Shown: positions 36,040 to 47,398, counted from the stretch's first letter. The stretch: 64,000 bases of DNA from an uncultured Bacteroidales bacterium (GCA_900316305.1 ONCM01000001.1:67380-131379); one strand, 5' to 3'. Numbers and translations: made by a program. Notes: a model not told the origin generated them from the sequence alone.

Positions 36040-36235
36040 GGTTATTGGTTATGGGTTATTGGTTATTGAGGGTTATTGTGTTAAATATTAATGGGTTAAG
36101 GCAATAGTTTAGTTTACAGTTTACAGTTTACGGTTTAGAGTTTAGAGAGTAGTCCATATCTATGTTTAATCCAATAGTAAAGGGCAAAGGGCCAACTGCT
36201 AACTACTAACTACTAACTGCTAACTGCTAACTAAT
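36040..36235. repeat. Three 7-bp period blocks between ispG and thiL
   Basis: GGTTATT/GGTTATG (36040-36077), GTTTACA/GTTTAGA (36112-36146) and AACTGCT/AACTACT (36194-36235). Three different sequences with the same period fill ~200 bases; the last contains the thiL stop codon (complement of 36231-36233). No gene is seen. Confidence 0.85.
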
Positions 36236-37259
36236 TAAAGCCCTGGGCTCGCAGCGGCACCTGCACATTGTCGCCAGTGATGAGCTGGTAGCCGGCAGCC
36301 TCCTCTTTGATATAGCCGATGATGGATACATTCTCCACCTTTTTGATCTTCTCGAAGTCAGACTGCTTGATGGTGAACATCAGCTCGTAGTCGTCGCCGC
36401 CGTTCAATGCGGCCACGGTATGCACAATGTCCAAATCTTTGAGGGTCACAAAGGTAAGCTCTGTCATCGGAAGTTTTTCTTCAAACAACACACAGCCCGT
36501 GTGAGATGCTTTGCATATCTGCATGACGGCGGTGGCCAACCCTTCGCTGACGTTGGCCATGGCGGTGGGCTGGATCTCCTCGCGGCGCAGACTCTCGATG
36601 ATGTCGATGCGTGGTTCGGGCTTCAGCTCGCGACGCAGGAGATAGTCCTTGCCGGTGAAGTCGGGCTGTACGCCAGGGTTCTTCTCGAAGACCTTCTTCT
36701 CGCGTTCGAGGAGCAGCAAACCGGTGTATGCCGCAGCAAAGTCGCCGGAGACGCAGATGAGCTCGTTCTCGGCCGCGCCCTTGCGGGTGCAGAGCTGCGC
36801 TGGAGCACACTCCCCTATCGCGGTCATGGAGACCACCAGTTCGCGGGGCGAGGTGGTGAGGTCGAGACCTGCGATGTCGGCGTGTACCGTCTCGCAGCAG
36901 GCCGCCACGCCGCTCAGGATTTCGTGTACCATTTTCAGGTCGAAACGGTCAGAAACGGCGATGTTCACCATCAGCTGCGAAGGAGTGGCATTCATCGCCA
37001 GCACATCCGAAAAAGCGATGGTGGAGAGCTTGTAGCCGAGGTGGCGCAGCGGGAAGTAGGTAAGGTCGAAATGGACATTCTCCACGAACACCTTTGATGC
37101 GGTAACCATCTGGTTTCCATCAGGTTCCACCACGGCCGCATCGTCGCCCGTGGCCACAATAGTGGAACTGTTCTCCGCCGGGAAGAATTTCGCCAATTCC
37201 GCAATCAGTTCATATTTGCCGGGCATCTTCACCGGCTCTTGAGAAGGGGTTTCAGCCAT
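36231..37259 (-). CDS. thiL: Thiamine-monophosphate kinase
   Basis: 342 residues, AIR-synthase-like fold. ATP/metal motifs IVATGDDAAVV near the N-terminus, FSDVLAMNATPSQLMVNIAV, and NGGDDYELMFTI near the C-terminus mark ThiL, which phosphorylates thiamine monophosphate to the diphosphate cofactor. The ATG at 37259 (MAETPSQEP) is chosen because the longer frame begins inside the promoter. Confidence 0.88.
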   Translation of the reverse strand: MAETPSQEPVKMPGKYELIAELAKFFPAENSSTIVATGDDAAVVEPDGNQMVTASKVFVENVHFDLTYFPLRHLGYKLSTIAFSDVLAMNATPSQLMVNIAVSDRFDLKMVHEILSGVAACCETVHADIAGLDLTTSPRELVVSMTAIGECAPAQLCTRKGAAENELICVSGDFAAAYTGLLLLEREKKVFEKNPGVQPDFTGKDYLLRRELKPEPRIDIIESLRREEIQPTAMANVSEGLATAVMQICKASHTGCVLFEEKLPMTELTFVTLKDLDIVHTVAALNGGDDYELMFTIKQSDFEKIKKVENVSIIGYIKEEAAGYQLITGDNVQVPLRAQGFN

Positions 37260-37275
37260 ATTGGAAAATTTGCGG

Positions 37276-37283
37276 CAAAAATA
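37276..37283 (-). promoter_or_regulatory. -7 promoter element (TATTTTTG) of thiL
   Basis: TATTTTTG on the minus strand, 16 bases before the thiL ATG. Confidence 0.7.
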
Positions 37284-37486
37284 CGATTTTTCAGGCAATA
37301 GTGGTCAGGCTATAACACAAACTCCTGTGGGAGGATGACATTCATCTCATTTATGAAAGATGAATTTGTGCATTTTTGCAAATGCTTATCTTGAGGAAAA
37401 GTTTTTATAAAATTCTGAAACAGAGCAAATTGTAAAACAAGTGAGTTTAGAAAATTGCAATAAATTATAGTCATTATAAAAAAATG
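37284..37486. other. AT-rich divergent intergenic region
   Basis: About 200 bases between the thiL and lipoprotein promoters. Apart from a small palindrome GCATTTTTGCAAATGC (~37370-37385) I see no gene or repeat. Confidence 0.6.
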
Positions 37487-37494
37487 TATTTTTG
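37487..37494 (+). promoter_or_regulatory. -7 promoter element (TATTTTTG)
   Basis: TATTTTTG about 93 bases before the lipoprotein start, so the mRNA has a long leader. Confidence 0.65.
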
Positions 37495-37498
37495 CCCC

Positions 37499-37550
37499 GT
37501 GATTCCTACGAACCCTGTTTAACGGACTTCGGCAGCTCCCGAGGAATCAC
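37499..37550 (+). promoter_or_regulatory. 5' leader hairpin of the lipoprotein mRNA
   Basis: GTGATTCCT (37499-37507) pairs perfectly with AGGAATCAC (37542-37550). It begins at the predicted transcription start, so the mRNA would start with this stem. Could be a stabilising 5' hairpin or a regulatory leader; no known riboswitch class is recognised. Confidence 0.45.
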
Positions 37551-37587
37551 TAGGAATTGTTTTATGAGAAGTCCAAAATATTGTAAC

Positions 37588-38949
37588 ATGTACAAGTTAA
37601 CAACTAGATGTACACTGCGAATGATGATGGCCGCACTTTGCTGCTTGATGTTGTCGTTTGCTGCCTGTACAAGAGACAACAACGAAAACAGTGACACCAT
37701 CACGATCAACACCGCCGCCCTTTACGAGGAACTGGGCATCCAAAACGAGATGTCGCAGGCACTTGCCGACGGCACCTGCACCATCACCGACACCGTGCTG
37801 ATCTACAATCAAAGCGGCCAGTTGGTGAAGAAACTCGGTGCCATGAGCAATACGCTGCAGTCTTTGACTTTTAAGGTCGAAGGTCTGGCCGATGGCGTCT
37901 ACACCCTCGTGCTCTGGCAGGCCGGCAACCCTGGCGAGGCGGCTTGGGCGCTTTCCGGCGAGGAACAACTTTCCACCGCCAACCTCATCGCACCCGCAAC
38001 GCCAATAGACTTCGCCCTGTCTGCGGGCTATGCCTCGGCCACCGTCACGGCTAAAAAAGGGGTCGTCGGAGCCAACCTCACACCCAAAGCCATAGGCAGC
38101 GTCATAGAGATGCAAATCGAAAAATTTTCATTGACGAGTTTCTTGGTCGTCTCTTTATATGACTTCCAACCCCAACATTGTACAGGCATTCATCTTAACC
38201 CCTCCCTTGGCGAGAATGGCCGCTGGATCAACGAAACCCAGCAGGAAACGAAAAACGCGGTGTGTCGAGTCGTGAAGGAAACCCCAAGCGGCAAGTTTTT
38301 CACCCTGAGCCATGGTGAGAACATGGAGTTCCAACTCTGGGGCAAGAAAACCAACGGCGAGGATTCCATCGGCGTGATAAAACACAAGACCATCGGTAGC
38401 GGAGAGAATCTGGTTTGCTACTTAAACCTCTACCGTCGCTTATGGCAACCGCCGTTCTTAGGTTCTTCCGATGCATTCAACGCCTGGAAGGCCGATCGGG
38501 ACGCCGGCTACGTCACTGTAGACCCTTATCTCAACTGGGGCGCCAGTATCGCCGAAGTGCAACAACACATCAACGCCAAGAACTGGTGGACTGACGGTAA
38601 TGAGGATTTTGAATTCTGGGGTAATCCTTTTAATGGCTGGCACAAGTGGTATTTTGTAGCTCCCTATCTCACTGAGCAATACATTTACGAGACCTCCAAC
38701 GGGCAGAATCTGCGTTATGTGTTAAGCTACTGTTGGGACAGTAACGTTCCTGCCGATGCTCGCAATAAAATGCTGGAACACCAAGGATTCCATAATACTG
38801 GAGCGATTGTGCAATTTGACGGCACTACCTACGAGCGTTTCCTCTCTGCCGACGGAGTGACCGAGGCTCTGGCACAGACTATAGCTGGATACGGGAATGG
38901 CTGGGAGGTCATTTACAGACCCGTGAACAGTCAAAAGAAGAAAAAATAA
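37588..38949 (+). CDS. Exported lipoprotein of unknown function
   Basis: 453 residues. Lipoprotein signal MMMAALCCLMLSFAAC, then an Asn/Asp-rich linker. The early stretch (DTVLIYNQSGQLVKKLG ... LADGVYTLVLWQAG) resembles the N-terminal part of FimB/Mfa2-type fimbrial anchor proteins; the rest is Trp-rich and unfamiliar. An ATG at 37564 in the same frame is an alternative start. A strong terminator follows. Confidence 0.65.
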   Translation: MYKLTTRCTLRMMMAALCCLMLSFAACTRDNNENSDTITINTAALYEELGIQNEMSQALADGTCTITDTVLIYNQSGQLVKKLGAMSNTLQSLTFKVEGLADGVYTLVLWQAGNPGEAAWALSGEEQLSTANLIAPATPIDFALSAGYASATVTAKKGVVGANLTPKAIGSVIEMQIEKFSLTSFLVVSLYDFQPQHCTGIHLNPSLGENGRWINETQQETKNAVCRVVKETPSGKFFTLSHGENMEFQLWGKKTNGEDSIGVIKHKTIGSGENLVCYLNLYRRLWQPPFLGSSDAFNAWKADRDAGYVTVDPYLNWGASIAEVQQHINAKNWWTDGNEDFEFWGNPFNGWHKWYFVAPYLTEQYIYETSNGQNLRYVLSYCWDSNVPADARNKMLEHQGFHNTGAIVQFDGTTYERFLSADGVTEALAQTIAGYGNGWEVIYRPVNSQKKKK

Positions 38950-38983
38950 CGATTGGCAGACGCGAAACGCCCTGTTTATCGCA

Positions 38984-39030
38984 ATTGTCCGACGGCCTCA
39001 AATCATTTGAAACCGTCGGACAATATTTTT
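38984..39030 (+). terminator. Rho-independent terminator
   Basis: ATTGTCCGACGG (38984-38995) pairs perfectly with CCGTCGGACAAT (39013-39024), followed by ATTTTT. Confidence 0.8.
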
Positions 39031-39032
39031 TA

Positions 39033-39040
39033 TATTTTTG
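39033..39040 (+). promoter_or_regulatory. -7 promoter element (TATTTTTG) of rnz
   Basis: TATTTTTG 27 bases before the ATG; it overlaps an in-frame TTG that is therefore not the start. Confidence 0.7.
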
Positions 39041-39067
39041 CCGAAAAATTGCAATATATTGGGGTTT

Positions 39068-40009
39068 ATGAATAAAAAGGAAAAGAGTGGCGCTTTGTTC
39101 GAAATCACCATACTCGGCTGCGGGAGCGCGAAACCGACACTGCGGCATCACACCACCTCGCAGATTGTCTGCCTGAAGGGGGTCCCCTATATGATCGACT
39201 GCGGGGAAGGCACGCAAGTGCAGCTGATCAGATACAAGATCCACACCGGGAAGCTCGACCACATCTTCATCAGCCACTCCCACGGCGATCACTGCCTCGG
39301 ACTGGCAGGACTGCTTTCCTCCCTCGCGCTCGACAACCGCTGCAACGACCTCCACCTCCACGTGCCGGCGGACCTGGAGCCGATGCTGCAGGCGCAAATC
39401 GACTTCTTCGTGCAACACCGGAATTTCGACATCCGCATCCACCCCATCAGCTGCCAACAGCCAACTATGATTTTCGAGGACAACAACGTGAAAGTCACCG
39501 CGTTCCCTCTCGACCACCGCGTGCCGTGCTATGGGTTCCTGTTTCAGGAGCAGCCCAGCGACCGACACATCAAGTCCGAATGCATCCGGCAGTATGGCAT
39601 ACCCTACGACGCCATCCGAAACATCCAACACGGCCATGATTTCACCACTGCCGACGGACAGCTGATTCCGAACCAAGAGCTCACTACCCCACCCGACCCC
39701 ACGCGCAGCTATGCCTACCTTTCCGACACCCTCGTGGTGCCGCAATACGCTGAGCTGCTGCAAAACGTGGACCTGCTCTACCACGACGCCACCTACTGCG
39801 CCGGCGATGAAGAGCTCGCTTACAAATATTACCACGCCACTTCCAAGCAGGCGGCGGAGTTCGCGAAATCGTGTAACGTCAGAAAGCTCCTGTTAGGGCA
39901 CTTCTCCTCGCGCTACAAAGACGAAAACCGGCTGTTAGAGCACGCCACCGACGTGTTCCCCGACACGCTGCTGGCGGATGAGGGACTGACGGTGGCCATC
40001 GGCGGATAA
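39068..40009 (+). CDS. rnz: Ribonuclease Z
   Basis: 313 residues, metallo-beta-lactamase fold. Zinc motif HSHGDH (70-75), early LGCGSAKPTLRHHTTSQ and MIDCGEGTQ typical of tRNase Z, and later FPLDHRVPCYGFLF, YLSDT, HDATYC and GHFSSRY. It trims tRNA 3' trailers. Start set by the promoter. Confidence 0.95.
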   Translation: MNKKEKSGALFEITILGCGSAKPTLRHHTTSQIVCLKGVPYMIDCGEGTQVQLIRYKIHTGKLDHIFISHSHGDHCLGLAGLLSSLALDNRCNDLHLHVPADLEPMLQAQIDFFVQHRNFDIRIHPISCQQPTMIFEDNNVKVTAFPLDHRVPCYGFLFQEQPSDRHIKSECIRQYGIPYDAIRNIQHGHDFTTADGQLIPNQELTTPPDPTRSYAYLSDTLVVPQYAELLQNVDLLYHDATYCAGDEELAYKYYHATSKQAAEFAKSCNVRKLLLGHFSSRYKDENRLLEHATDVFPDTLLADEGLTVAIGG

Positions 40010-40094
40010 CTTATACGCCTGCCTCCCCTGTCATTGGTCATCCTTTTCCGGCTTTTGCCTCTTTCACGCTTGCGCCAACTGCAAACCAAAAAGA

Positions 40095-40118
40095 AAGGCC
40101 CCTCTTTCGAGGAGCCTT
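40095..40118 (-). terminator. Terminator hairpin after gdhA
   Basis: AAGGCxCCTC-TTTC-GAGGxGCCTT; on the minus strand it is followed by TCTTTTTGG. Confidence 0.7.
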
Positions 40119-40146
40119 CCCTTTAATCAGTTCAGCAAACTGAAGA

Positions 40147-41837
<1,691 letters not shown>

Positions 41838-41845
41838 TATTTTTG
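41838..41845 (+). promoter_or_regulatory. -7 promoter element (TATTTTTG)
   Basis: TATTTTTG followed by GCAGC, 138 bases before the response-regulator start. Confidence 0.65.
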
Positions 41846-41878
41846 CAGCACTTTTGACAGGCACATTTGAGGAAAGAA

Positions 41879-41950
41879 ATGAAAGCCAGACTTTTGTGGT
41901 TCTATCAAAAGCCCACGTATGGAATACGTAAAAAGAATAGCAGAAATTAA
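41879..41950 (+). CDS. Possible 23-residue leader peptide
   Basis: An ATG preceded by GAGGAAAGAA (a good ribosome-binding site) opens a frame for MKARLLWFYQKPTYGIRKK..., ending with TAA 33 bases before the response-regulator ATG. It lies within the leader of that mRNA. No conservation evidence is available. Confidence 0.3.
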   Translation: MKARLLWFYQKPTYGIRKKNSRN

Positions 41951-41983
41951 TTGAATTTTGTATATTTCAAAGCAGGTAAAATT

Positions 41984-42760
41984 ATGAAGTTGAAAAAAGA
42001 AAAAGTCATGTTGGTGGATAGCAGCGACAATCTGCGCCACGTGATTAAGGATTATTTTGAAATGTCCGGCTATGAAGTCGTGGATTTCAAAGAAGGCAGT
42101 GAAGCCGACGCCTCTTTCAACAAGGGCATGTATGACATTTGCGTCATCGATGTTGCATTGAAACATTACGACGGCTACAAATTGCTGCAGAACATGCGCA
42201 AAATCGACAAGAACGTCCCGATCATCGTCCTTTCATCCTACAACTCCAAAGAGGACCGCATCAAAGGCTTCAACTTGGGCTGTGACGACTATGTGACTAA
42301 ACCGTTCAGCATCGAGGAACTGGGATTGCGTATGCAGGCAATCCTCCGTCGTTGCCGCAACAACGTCCGTCACGAATACGTCGCCGAGGACGAGACCATC
42401 AAGTTCGGCAACTTCCTGCTCAACTACACGGAGATGCAGCTCATCCATCCCAAAATCACCCGCACCCTTACCCGTAAGGAATGCGAGTTGCTGAAACTGT
42501 TGCTCGACCACAAGAACAAGCTCGTGCCCCGCGAAATCATCCTCCGCGAGGTATGGGGTGAGGACGACAACACCACCAGCCGCAGCATGGACGTGTTCAT
42601 GACCAAGCTTCGTGGCTACATCCTGGTCGATTACGAAGACAAGGTGCTCCCCAAAGAGCCCGGTCAACGGAAGATCAAATACGAGGACGGCTTCCAACCC
42701 GAAGTCGAAATCTGCAACATCCACGGCACCGGCTTCATGCTGAGAGTTTTGGACAAATAA
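41984..42760 (+). CDS. OmpR/PhoB-family response regulator
   Basis: 258 residues. Receiver domain: phosphoacceptor D56 in CVIDVALK, Ser/Thr at LSS, and K106 in YVTKPFS. The C-terminal half is a winged helix (RTLTRKECELLKLLLDHKNKLVPREIILREVWGEDD) extended by ~40 residues. No histidine kinase is adjacent, so the partner is unknown. ATG at 41984 gives the usual receiver start (KEKVMLVD). Confidence 0.9.
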   Translation: MKLKKEKVMLVDSSDNLRHVIKDYFEMSGYEVVDFKEGSEADASFNKGMYDICVIDVALKHYDGYKLLQNMRKIDKNVPIIVLSSYNSKEDRIKGFNLGCDDYVTKPFSIEELGLRMQAILRRCRNNVRHEYVAEDETIKFGNFLLNYTEMQLIHPKITRTLTRKECELLKLLLDHKNKLVPREIILREVWGEDDNTTSRSMDVFMTKLRGYILVDYEDKVLPKEPGQRKIKYEDGFQPEVEICNIHGTGFMLRVLDK

Positions 42761-42766
42761 GAGAAT

Positions 42767-42805
42767 GAGAGGATTAGATAATTAGATAATAAGATCATTT
42801 ACTAG
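42767..42805. repeat. Short 8-bp period block
   Basis: GATTAGAT AATTAGAT AATAAGAT just before pyrF. Confidence 0.5.
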
Positions 42806-42811
42806 ATAAAT

Positions 42812-43675
42812 ATGTCAAATATTGATAAATTGTTTGCAAGCGTGGCTCAAAAGGGCCACGTTTGTGTTGGTTTAGATACCGACGTTACCTATTTGCCTGA
42901 GGCGCTGGCCCAGCAATTCCCGAATATCGAGGACGGACTGTTCGCCTTCAACAAGGCCATCATTGACAGCACGTTGGACGTGAGTGCCTGCTACAAGGTG
43001 CAGATTGCCTATTACGAGGCATACGGCATGGCCGGACTCCGCGCCTACTGCCGCACCCTCGCCTACCTGCGCGAGAAACAGGCCGTCATCATCGCCGACA
43101 TCAAGCGCGGCGATATCGCCAAAACCGCCGAAATGTACGCCAAAGCGCACTTCACCGGCGAGTTCGAGGCCGACTTCATCACGCTGAGCCCATATATGGG
43201 TCTTGACAGTCTCTCCCCATATCTTCCTTATATTAAGGATAATGGCAAGGGCGTGTTCGTGCTTATCCGCACCTCCAACGAGGGCGCGAAGGACATCGAG
43301 TACCTGCCCACGGAGAATGGCAAGCGCGTCTATCACGTGGTTGGCGAAAAACTGCAAACGCTCGGCAAGGACTACCTTGGCGAGTGCGGCTACTCAGCCA
43401 TCGGTGGCGTGATGGGCTGCACCCATCCCGACGAAGCCGCGGAAATCCGCCAGAAGCTTGACACCACCTTCTTCCTCATCCCCGGCTACGGTGCCCAAGG
43501 CGGAAAGGCTGAAGACATCGCCAAGTACCTCCGCAACGGCAACGGCGGCGTGGTCAATTCCTCCCGCGGCATCCTCCTCGCCTATCGCAAACAGGAAAAC
43601 GGCGCGGCAAACTTCGCCGACTGCGCCCGTGCGGAAGCGATCCGTATGAGGAACGATATTCGTAAATGGTTATAG
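42812..43675 (+). CDS. pyrF: Orotidine 5'-phosphate decarboxylase (type 2)
   Basis: 287 residues. Catalytic IIADIKRGDIAKTA (DIKRGDI at 96-102), substrate loops VCVGLDTD and LIPGYGAQGG. The longer length is typical of type 2 enzymes. It makes UMP. The final codons WL and the TAG stop are formed by a GGTTATT heptamer repeat. Confidence 0.95.
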   Translation: MSNIDKLFASVAQKGHVCVGLDTDVTYLPEALAQQFPNIEDGLFAFNKAIIDSTLDVSACYKVQIAYYEAYGMAGLRAYCRTLAYLREKQAVIIADIKRGDIAKTAEMYAKAHFTGEFEADFITLSPYMGLDSLSPYLPYIKDNGKGVFVLIRTSNEGAKDIEYLPTENGKRVYHVVGEKLQTLGKDYLGECGYSAIGGVMGCTHPDEAAEIRQKLDTTFFLIPGYGAQGGKAEDIAKYLRNGNGGVVNSSRGILLAYRKQENGAANFADCARAEAIRMRNDIRKWL

Positions 43676-43776
43676 GTTATTGGTTATTGGTTATTGAAAT
43701 TGGCAATTCCAGGGGCAAAAACAATGTCTGGATTAATTGTCATTCATAATTCATAATTCATCATTCATAATTGAAT
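43668..43776. repeat. Two 7-bp period blocks between pyrF and rseP
   Basis: GGTTATA GGTTATT GGTTATT GGTTATT (43668-43695) spans the pyrF stop; CATTCAT AATTCAT AATTCAT CATTCAT AATTGAAT (43741-43776) runs into the rseP ATG. Confidence 0.9.
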
Positions 43777-45165
43777 ATGGGTATTTCGATGCAAATCCTC
43801 GGCCTTCTGGCCAGCCTGACGTTCCTGGTCGTCACCCACGAGCTCGGGCATTTCACCTTCGCAAAAATCTTCAAAACCCGCGTAGATCAGTTCTACGTCT
43901 TCTTCAACCCTTGGTTCTCCATCATGAGGATGAAGCGCTTCGACGGGAAAATGCATTTCAGCTTCTTTTCCACCAAGGCGCCGGAAGAGTGGGCCAACCA
44001 CCCCGAATCCACCGAATGGGGACTCGGCTGGCTGCCGCTCGGCGGCTACTGCTCCATCAACGGCATGGTCGATGAGACCACCAAGGCCAGCGACCTGAGC
44101 AACGAGGTACATCCGTGGGAGTTCCGCGCGAAACCCGCGTGGCAGCGCTTCTTCATCATCATTGGCGGCGTGCTCGTCAATTTCCTCACGGCCATCATTA
44201 TATATATACTAATGTGTTTCACGTGGGGCAACGACTACATCCCGCTCAGCAGCGCCAAATACGGCCTCGAATTCTCGCAGGAGATGCTCGATGCCGGCTT
44301 CCAAAACGGTGACAAGGTACTGATGGTCGATACCACGCACCCGCAAACCCTCGGCGACTTCGCCAATACCGTGCTCCTCGACAACGTCAAGACCGTGACG
44401 GTGGAGCGCGACGGAGAAGAGGTGGTCATTGACATCCCGAAAGACCTGCCCCGCAAGGTGGTGGGCGCGGGAAGTTCAAGCCTTTTCTGCAATTACCGCA
44501 TCCCGTTCGTCATCGACAGCGTGCTGGCAGGCACCCCGGCAGACCAAGCCGGTCTGCAAAAGGGCGACTCGCTCGTCGGCATCAACGACTCCGCGATGTT
44601 CTGCTTCTTCGACTTCAAGAAAGTTTTCATGGAGAACAAAAACGGGGAACTCCAGATCGACTACATGCGTGGCGACAGCCTCTGTCACACGATGCTGACC
44701 CTCGACTCGATCGGCAACATGGGCGTAGCCTACAAACAGCCCGCCGAATTCTTTGAGGTGGTGCATGTAGATTACACCTTCTGGCAATCCATCCCGACCG
44801 GCATCAAGCAGGGTTTCAGCACGTTGGGCAACTATGTTAAACAGTTCAAGATTGTGTTCACCAAGGAGGGCGCGACCCAGCTCGGCAGTTTCCTCACCAT
44901 CGGCAGTATCTTCCCGAAAGTGTGGGATTGGTACCGTTTTTGGAGTATGACGGCCCTGCTCGGCATCATCCTCGCCTTCATGAACATCATCCCGATCCCC
45001 GGTCTCGACGGCGGCTACATCCTTTTCATCCTCGTGGAGATGATCACCGGCAAGAAGCCCAGCGACAAGTTCCTGAGCGTCGCCAACACCATCGGCTTCG
45101 CATTCCTCATCATCCTTATGGTCTATGCCTTGGGGCTGGACTTCAAGAGGTTCATATTTAAATAG
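43777..45165 (+). CDS. rseP: Site-2 intramembrane zinc protease RseP
   Basis: 462 residues. HELGH (21-25) in the first membrane segment, PDZ-like regions in the middle (AGTPADQAGLQKGDSLVGIND), and the C-terminal metal-binding NIIPIPGLDGG in a further membrane segment. It cleaves anti-sigma factors and other membrane substrates. ATG at 43777 is taken over an upstream TTG because the latter lies in the repeat. The TAG stop is in a GTTAGCA repeat. Confidence 0.93.
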   Translation: MGISMQILGLLASLTFLVVTHELGHFTFAKIFKTRVDQFYVFFNPWFSIMRMKRFDGKMHFSFFSTKAPEEWANHPESTEWGLGWLPLGGYCSINGMVDETTKASDLSNEVHPWEFRAKPAWQRFFIIIGGVLVNFLTAIIIYILMCFTWGNDYIPLSSAKYGLEFSQEMLDAGFQNGDKVLMVDTTHPQTLGDFANTVLLDNVKTVTVERDGEEVVIDIPKDLPRKVVGAGSSSLFCNYRIPFVIDSVLAGTPADQAGLQKGDSLVGINDSAMFCFFDFKKVFMENKNGELQIDYMRGDSLCHTMLTLDSIGNMGVAYKQPAEFFEVVHVDYTFWQSIPTGIKQGFSTLGNYVKQFKIVFTKEGATQLGSFLTIGSIFPKVWDWYRFWSMTALLGIILAFMNIIPIPGLDGGYILFILVEMITGKKPSDKFLSVANTIGFAFLIILMVYALGLDFKRFIFK

Positions 45166-45198
45166 TTAGCAGTCAGCAGTTAGTAGTTAGCAGTTATA
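45163..45198. repeat. 7-bp period repeat (GTTAGCA family) at the rseP stop
   Basis: TAGTTAGCAGTCAGCAGTTAG and so on; the first TAG is the rseP stop codon. Confidence 0.9.
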
Positions 45199-45216
45199 AC
45201 GAAGAACGTAAGCAGT

Positions 45217-46132
<916 letters not shown>

Positions 46133-46137
<5 letters not shown>

Positions 46138-46156
46138 CAGTTAGTAGTTAGCAGTT
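46133..46156. repeat. 7-bp period repeat (GTTAGCA family) at the nadA stop
   Basis: GTTAGCA GTTAGTA GTTAGCA; contains the nadA stop codon. Confidence 0.9.
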
Positions 46157-46194
46157 ACAGCGGCTAACGAAAATATTTCGGTCGAAGGACCATT

Positions 46195-46234
46195 CCCCTT
46201 CTTTTTAAGAAGGGGTGGCCGAAGGCCGGGGTAG
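46195..46234 (+). repeat. Double-hairpin dispersed repeat, copy a
   Basis: CCCCTTCTT-TTT-AAGAAGGGG, then GGCC-GAA-GGCC, then GGGGTAG. An inverted partner with compensatory changes is at 47361-47398; together they bracket the TonB-domain gene. Confidence 0.8.
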
Positions 46235-46250
46235 TAATATAAAAATCTTC

Positions 46251-46364
46251 CTTAAGCAGCCTCGAAGAGGCAAGACGCACGCAGTGCAATTAACCCCACA
46301 CAAGGCGACAGCCGCAGTGTGGGGAACAACGGCACCCCGCGAGGTAAGCGTGTCGGAGACACGC
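46251..46364 (-). repeat. Triple-hairpin dispersed repeat, copy 2, plus an extra hairpin
   Basis: The inverted copy of the element at 34570-34646: GCCTC-GAA-GAGGC (46259-46271), GCAC-GCA-GTGC (46277-46287) and CCCCACAC...GTGTGGGG (46294-46324). A further hairpin GCGTGTC-GGA-GACACGC is at 46348-46364. Confidence 0.8.
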
Positions 46365-46387
46365 CACAATAATCGAAAAAACAACAC

Positions 46388-47332
46388 TCACCACGACCAC
46401 GTCACCGGCATCTGGTAATAGCAACGCACTGGAACACCATTCACCGTCGCCGGTTCCCATTTGGGCATGGACTGAACCACGCGAAGAGCCTCTTCGTCAT
46501 GAAACTCTGGAAAGAGAGAAACCTTGACTCTCGGTTGCATGACACTTCCGTCTTTCTCTACGACAAACTCAACCAGCACAGTCCCGGTAACATCCAAAAA
46601 AGGGTTATCGGGCCATCGTTTCGCCCGCTGCAGATAGGCACACAGTGAATCCGCACCGCCAGGAAACTTCGGAAAAAACTCAGGAACACGAAAGATTGTA
46701 TCACCGTCAACGATTTCGATGCGATCAAAATCAGGATCGAACTGCAAATCAATATCCGTATCGTAGTGTGACGCCACGAAAACCGTGTCCTTTCCTTGTA
46801 TCTGGATCATGCGGGAATAATTCGGTCCGCTTTGAATAATATTCAATACAACTTCCTCTTGATCCGCATACGAATTCCACTTCTTGACAAACTTCTTCAA
46901 CGATTTTGTCCAATCATTCCCGAACTTCGCATGGATAGGCAATGTATTGTCCCAGTCGCGTCTATAAATTATTGGCGCATATTGGGGTACAAAACTGGAA
47001 AAATAATCAAACAGTTCCATGATATATTTTTTTCCATTCGGAAAAGAAAAAATCAAATAGGTATCATGTAAGAAACTATACTGAATATCTTGGTCGTCAT
47101 AGTCATGGATACATTTCATGTTTAGAAACGTGATGGAATCCTCTGTCAATACAATATCCCCATATTGAAACTGACAAAGCGTATCATACATGATACAATT
47201 CGTGCACTTGTTTTTGACGAGTACAGCGGAGGGCATCGTTTGCCGTTTTTGCGCGGAAACAACAAAAGCCATCGCGCAAAAAGCGACGGTCAAGGCCAGT
47301 GGCAACACCCTATTTCGATTGCGAAACATCAT
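46388..47332 (-). CDS. Exported protein with C-terminal TonB domain
   Basis: 314 residues. Signal peptide (VLPLALTVAFCAMAFVVSA). The last ~90 residues are a TonB_C-like domain (FPGGADSLCAYLQ ... VLVEFVVEKDGSV ... MPKWEPATVNGVPVRCYYQMPVTW), which in Bacteroidetes is often found without TonB function. The middle is unfamiliar. ATG at 47332; the longer frame runs into a dispersed repeat. A TATCTTCG just four bases upstream would make the mRNA nearly leaderless. Confidence 0.75.
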   Translation of the reverse strand: MMFRNRNRVLPLALTVAFCAMAFVVSAQKRQTMPSAVLVKNKCTNCIMYDTLCQFQYGDIVLTEDSITFLNMKCIHDYDDQDIQYSFLHDTYLIFSFPNGKKYIMELFDYFSSFVPQYAPIIYRRDWDNTLPIHAKFGNDWTKSLKKFVKKWNSYADQEEVVLNIIQSGPNYSRMIQIQGKDTVFVASHYDTDIDLQFDPDFDRIEIVDGDTIFRVPEFFPKFPGGADSLCAYLQRAKRWPDNPFLDVTGTVLVEFVVEKDGSVMQPRVKVSLFPEFHDEEALRVVQSMPKWEPATVNGVPVRCYYQMPVTWSW

Positions 47333-47360
47333 GGCGCGAAGATACATTTTTTTCGCGTCC

Positions 47361-47398
47361 CTACCCCGCCCTTCGGGCACCCCTTCCAAAGGAAGGGG
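47361..47398 (-). repeat. Double-hairpin dispersed repeat, copy b
   Basis: CTACCCC, GCCC-TTC-GGGC, A, CCCCTTCC-AAA-GGAAGGGG: the reverse complement of copy a with changed but still paired stems. Confidence 0.8.

Noticed and set aside
37299-37486. Riboswitch upstream of the lipoprotein gene
   Set aside because: No known class is recognisable; only the single 5' stem is supported.
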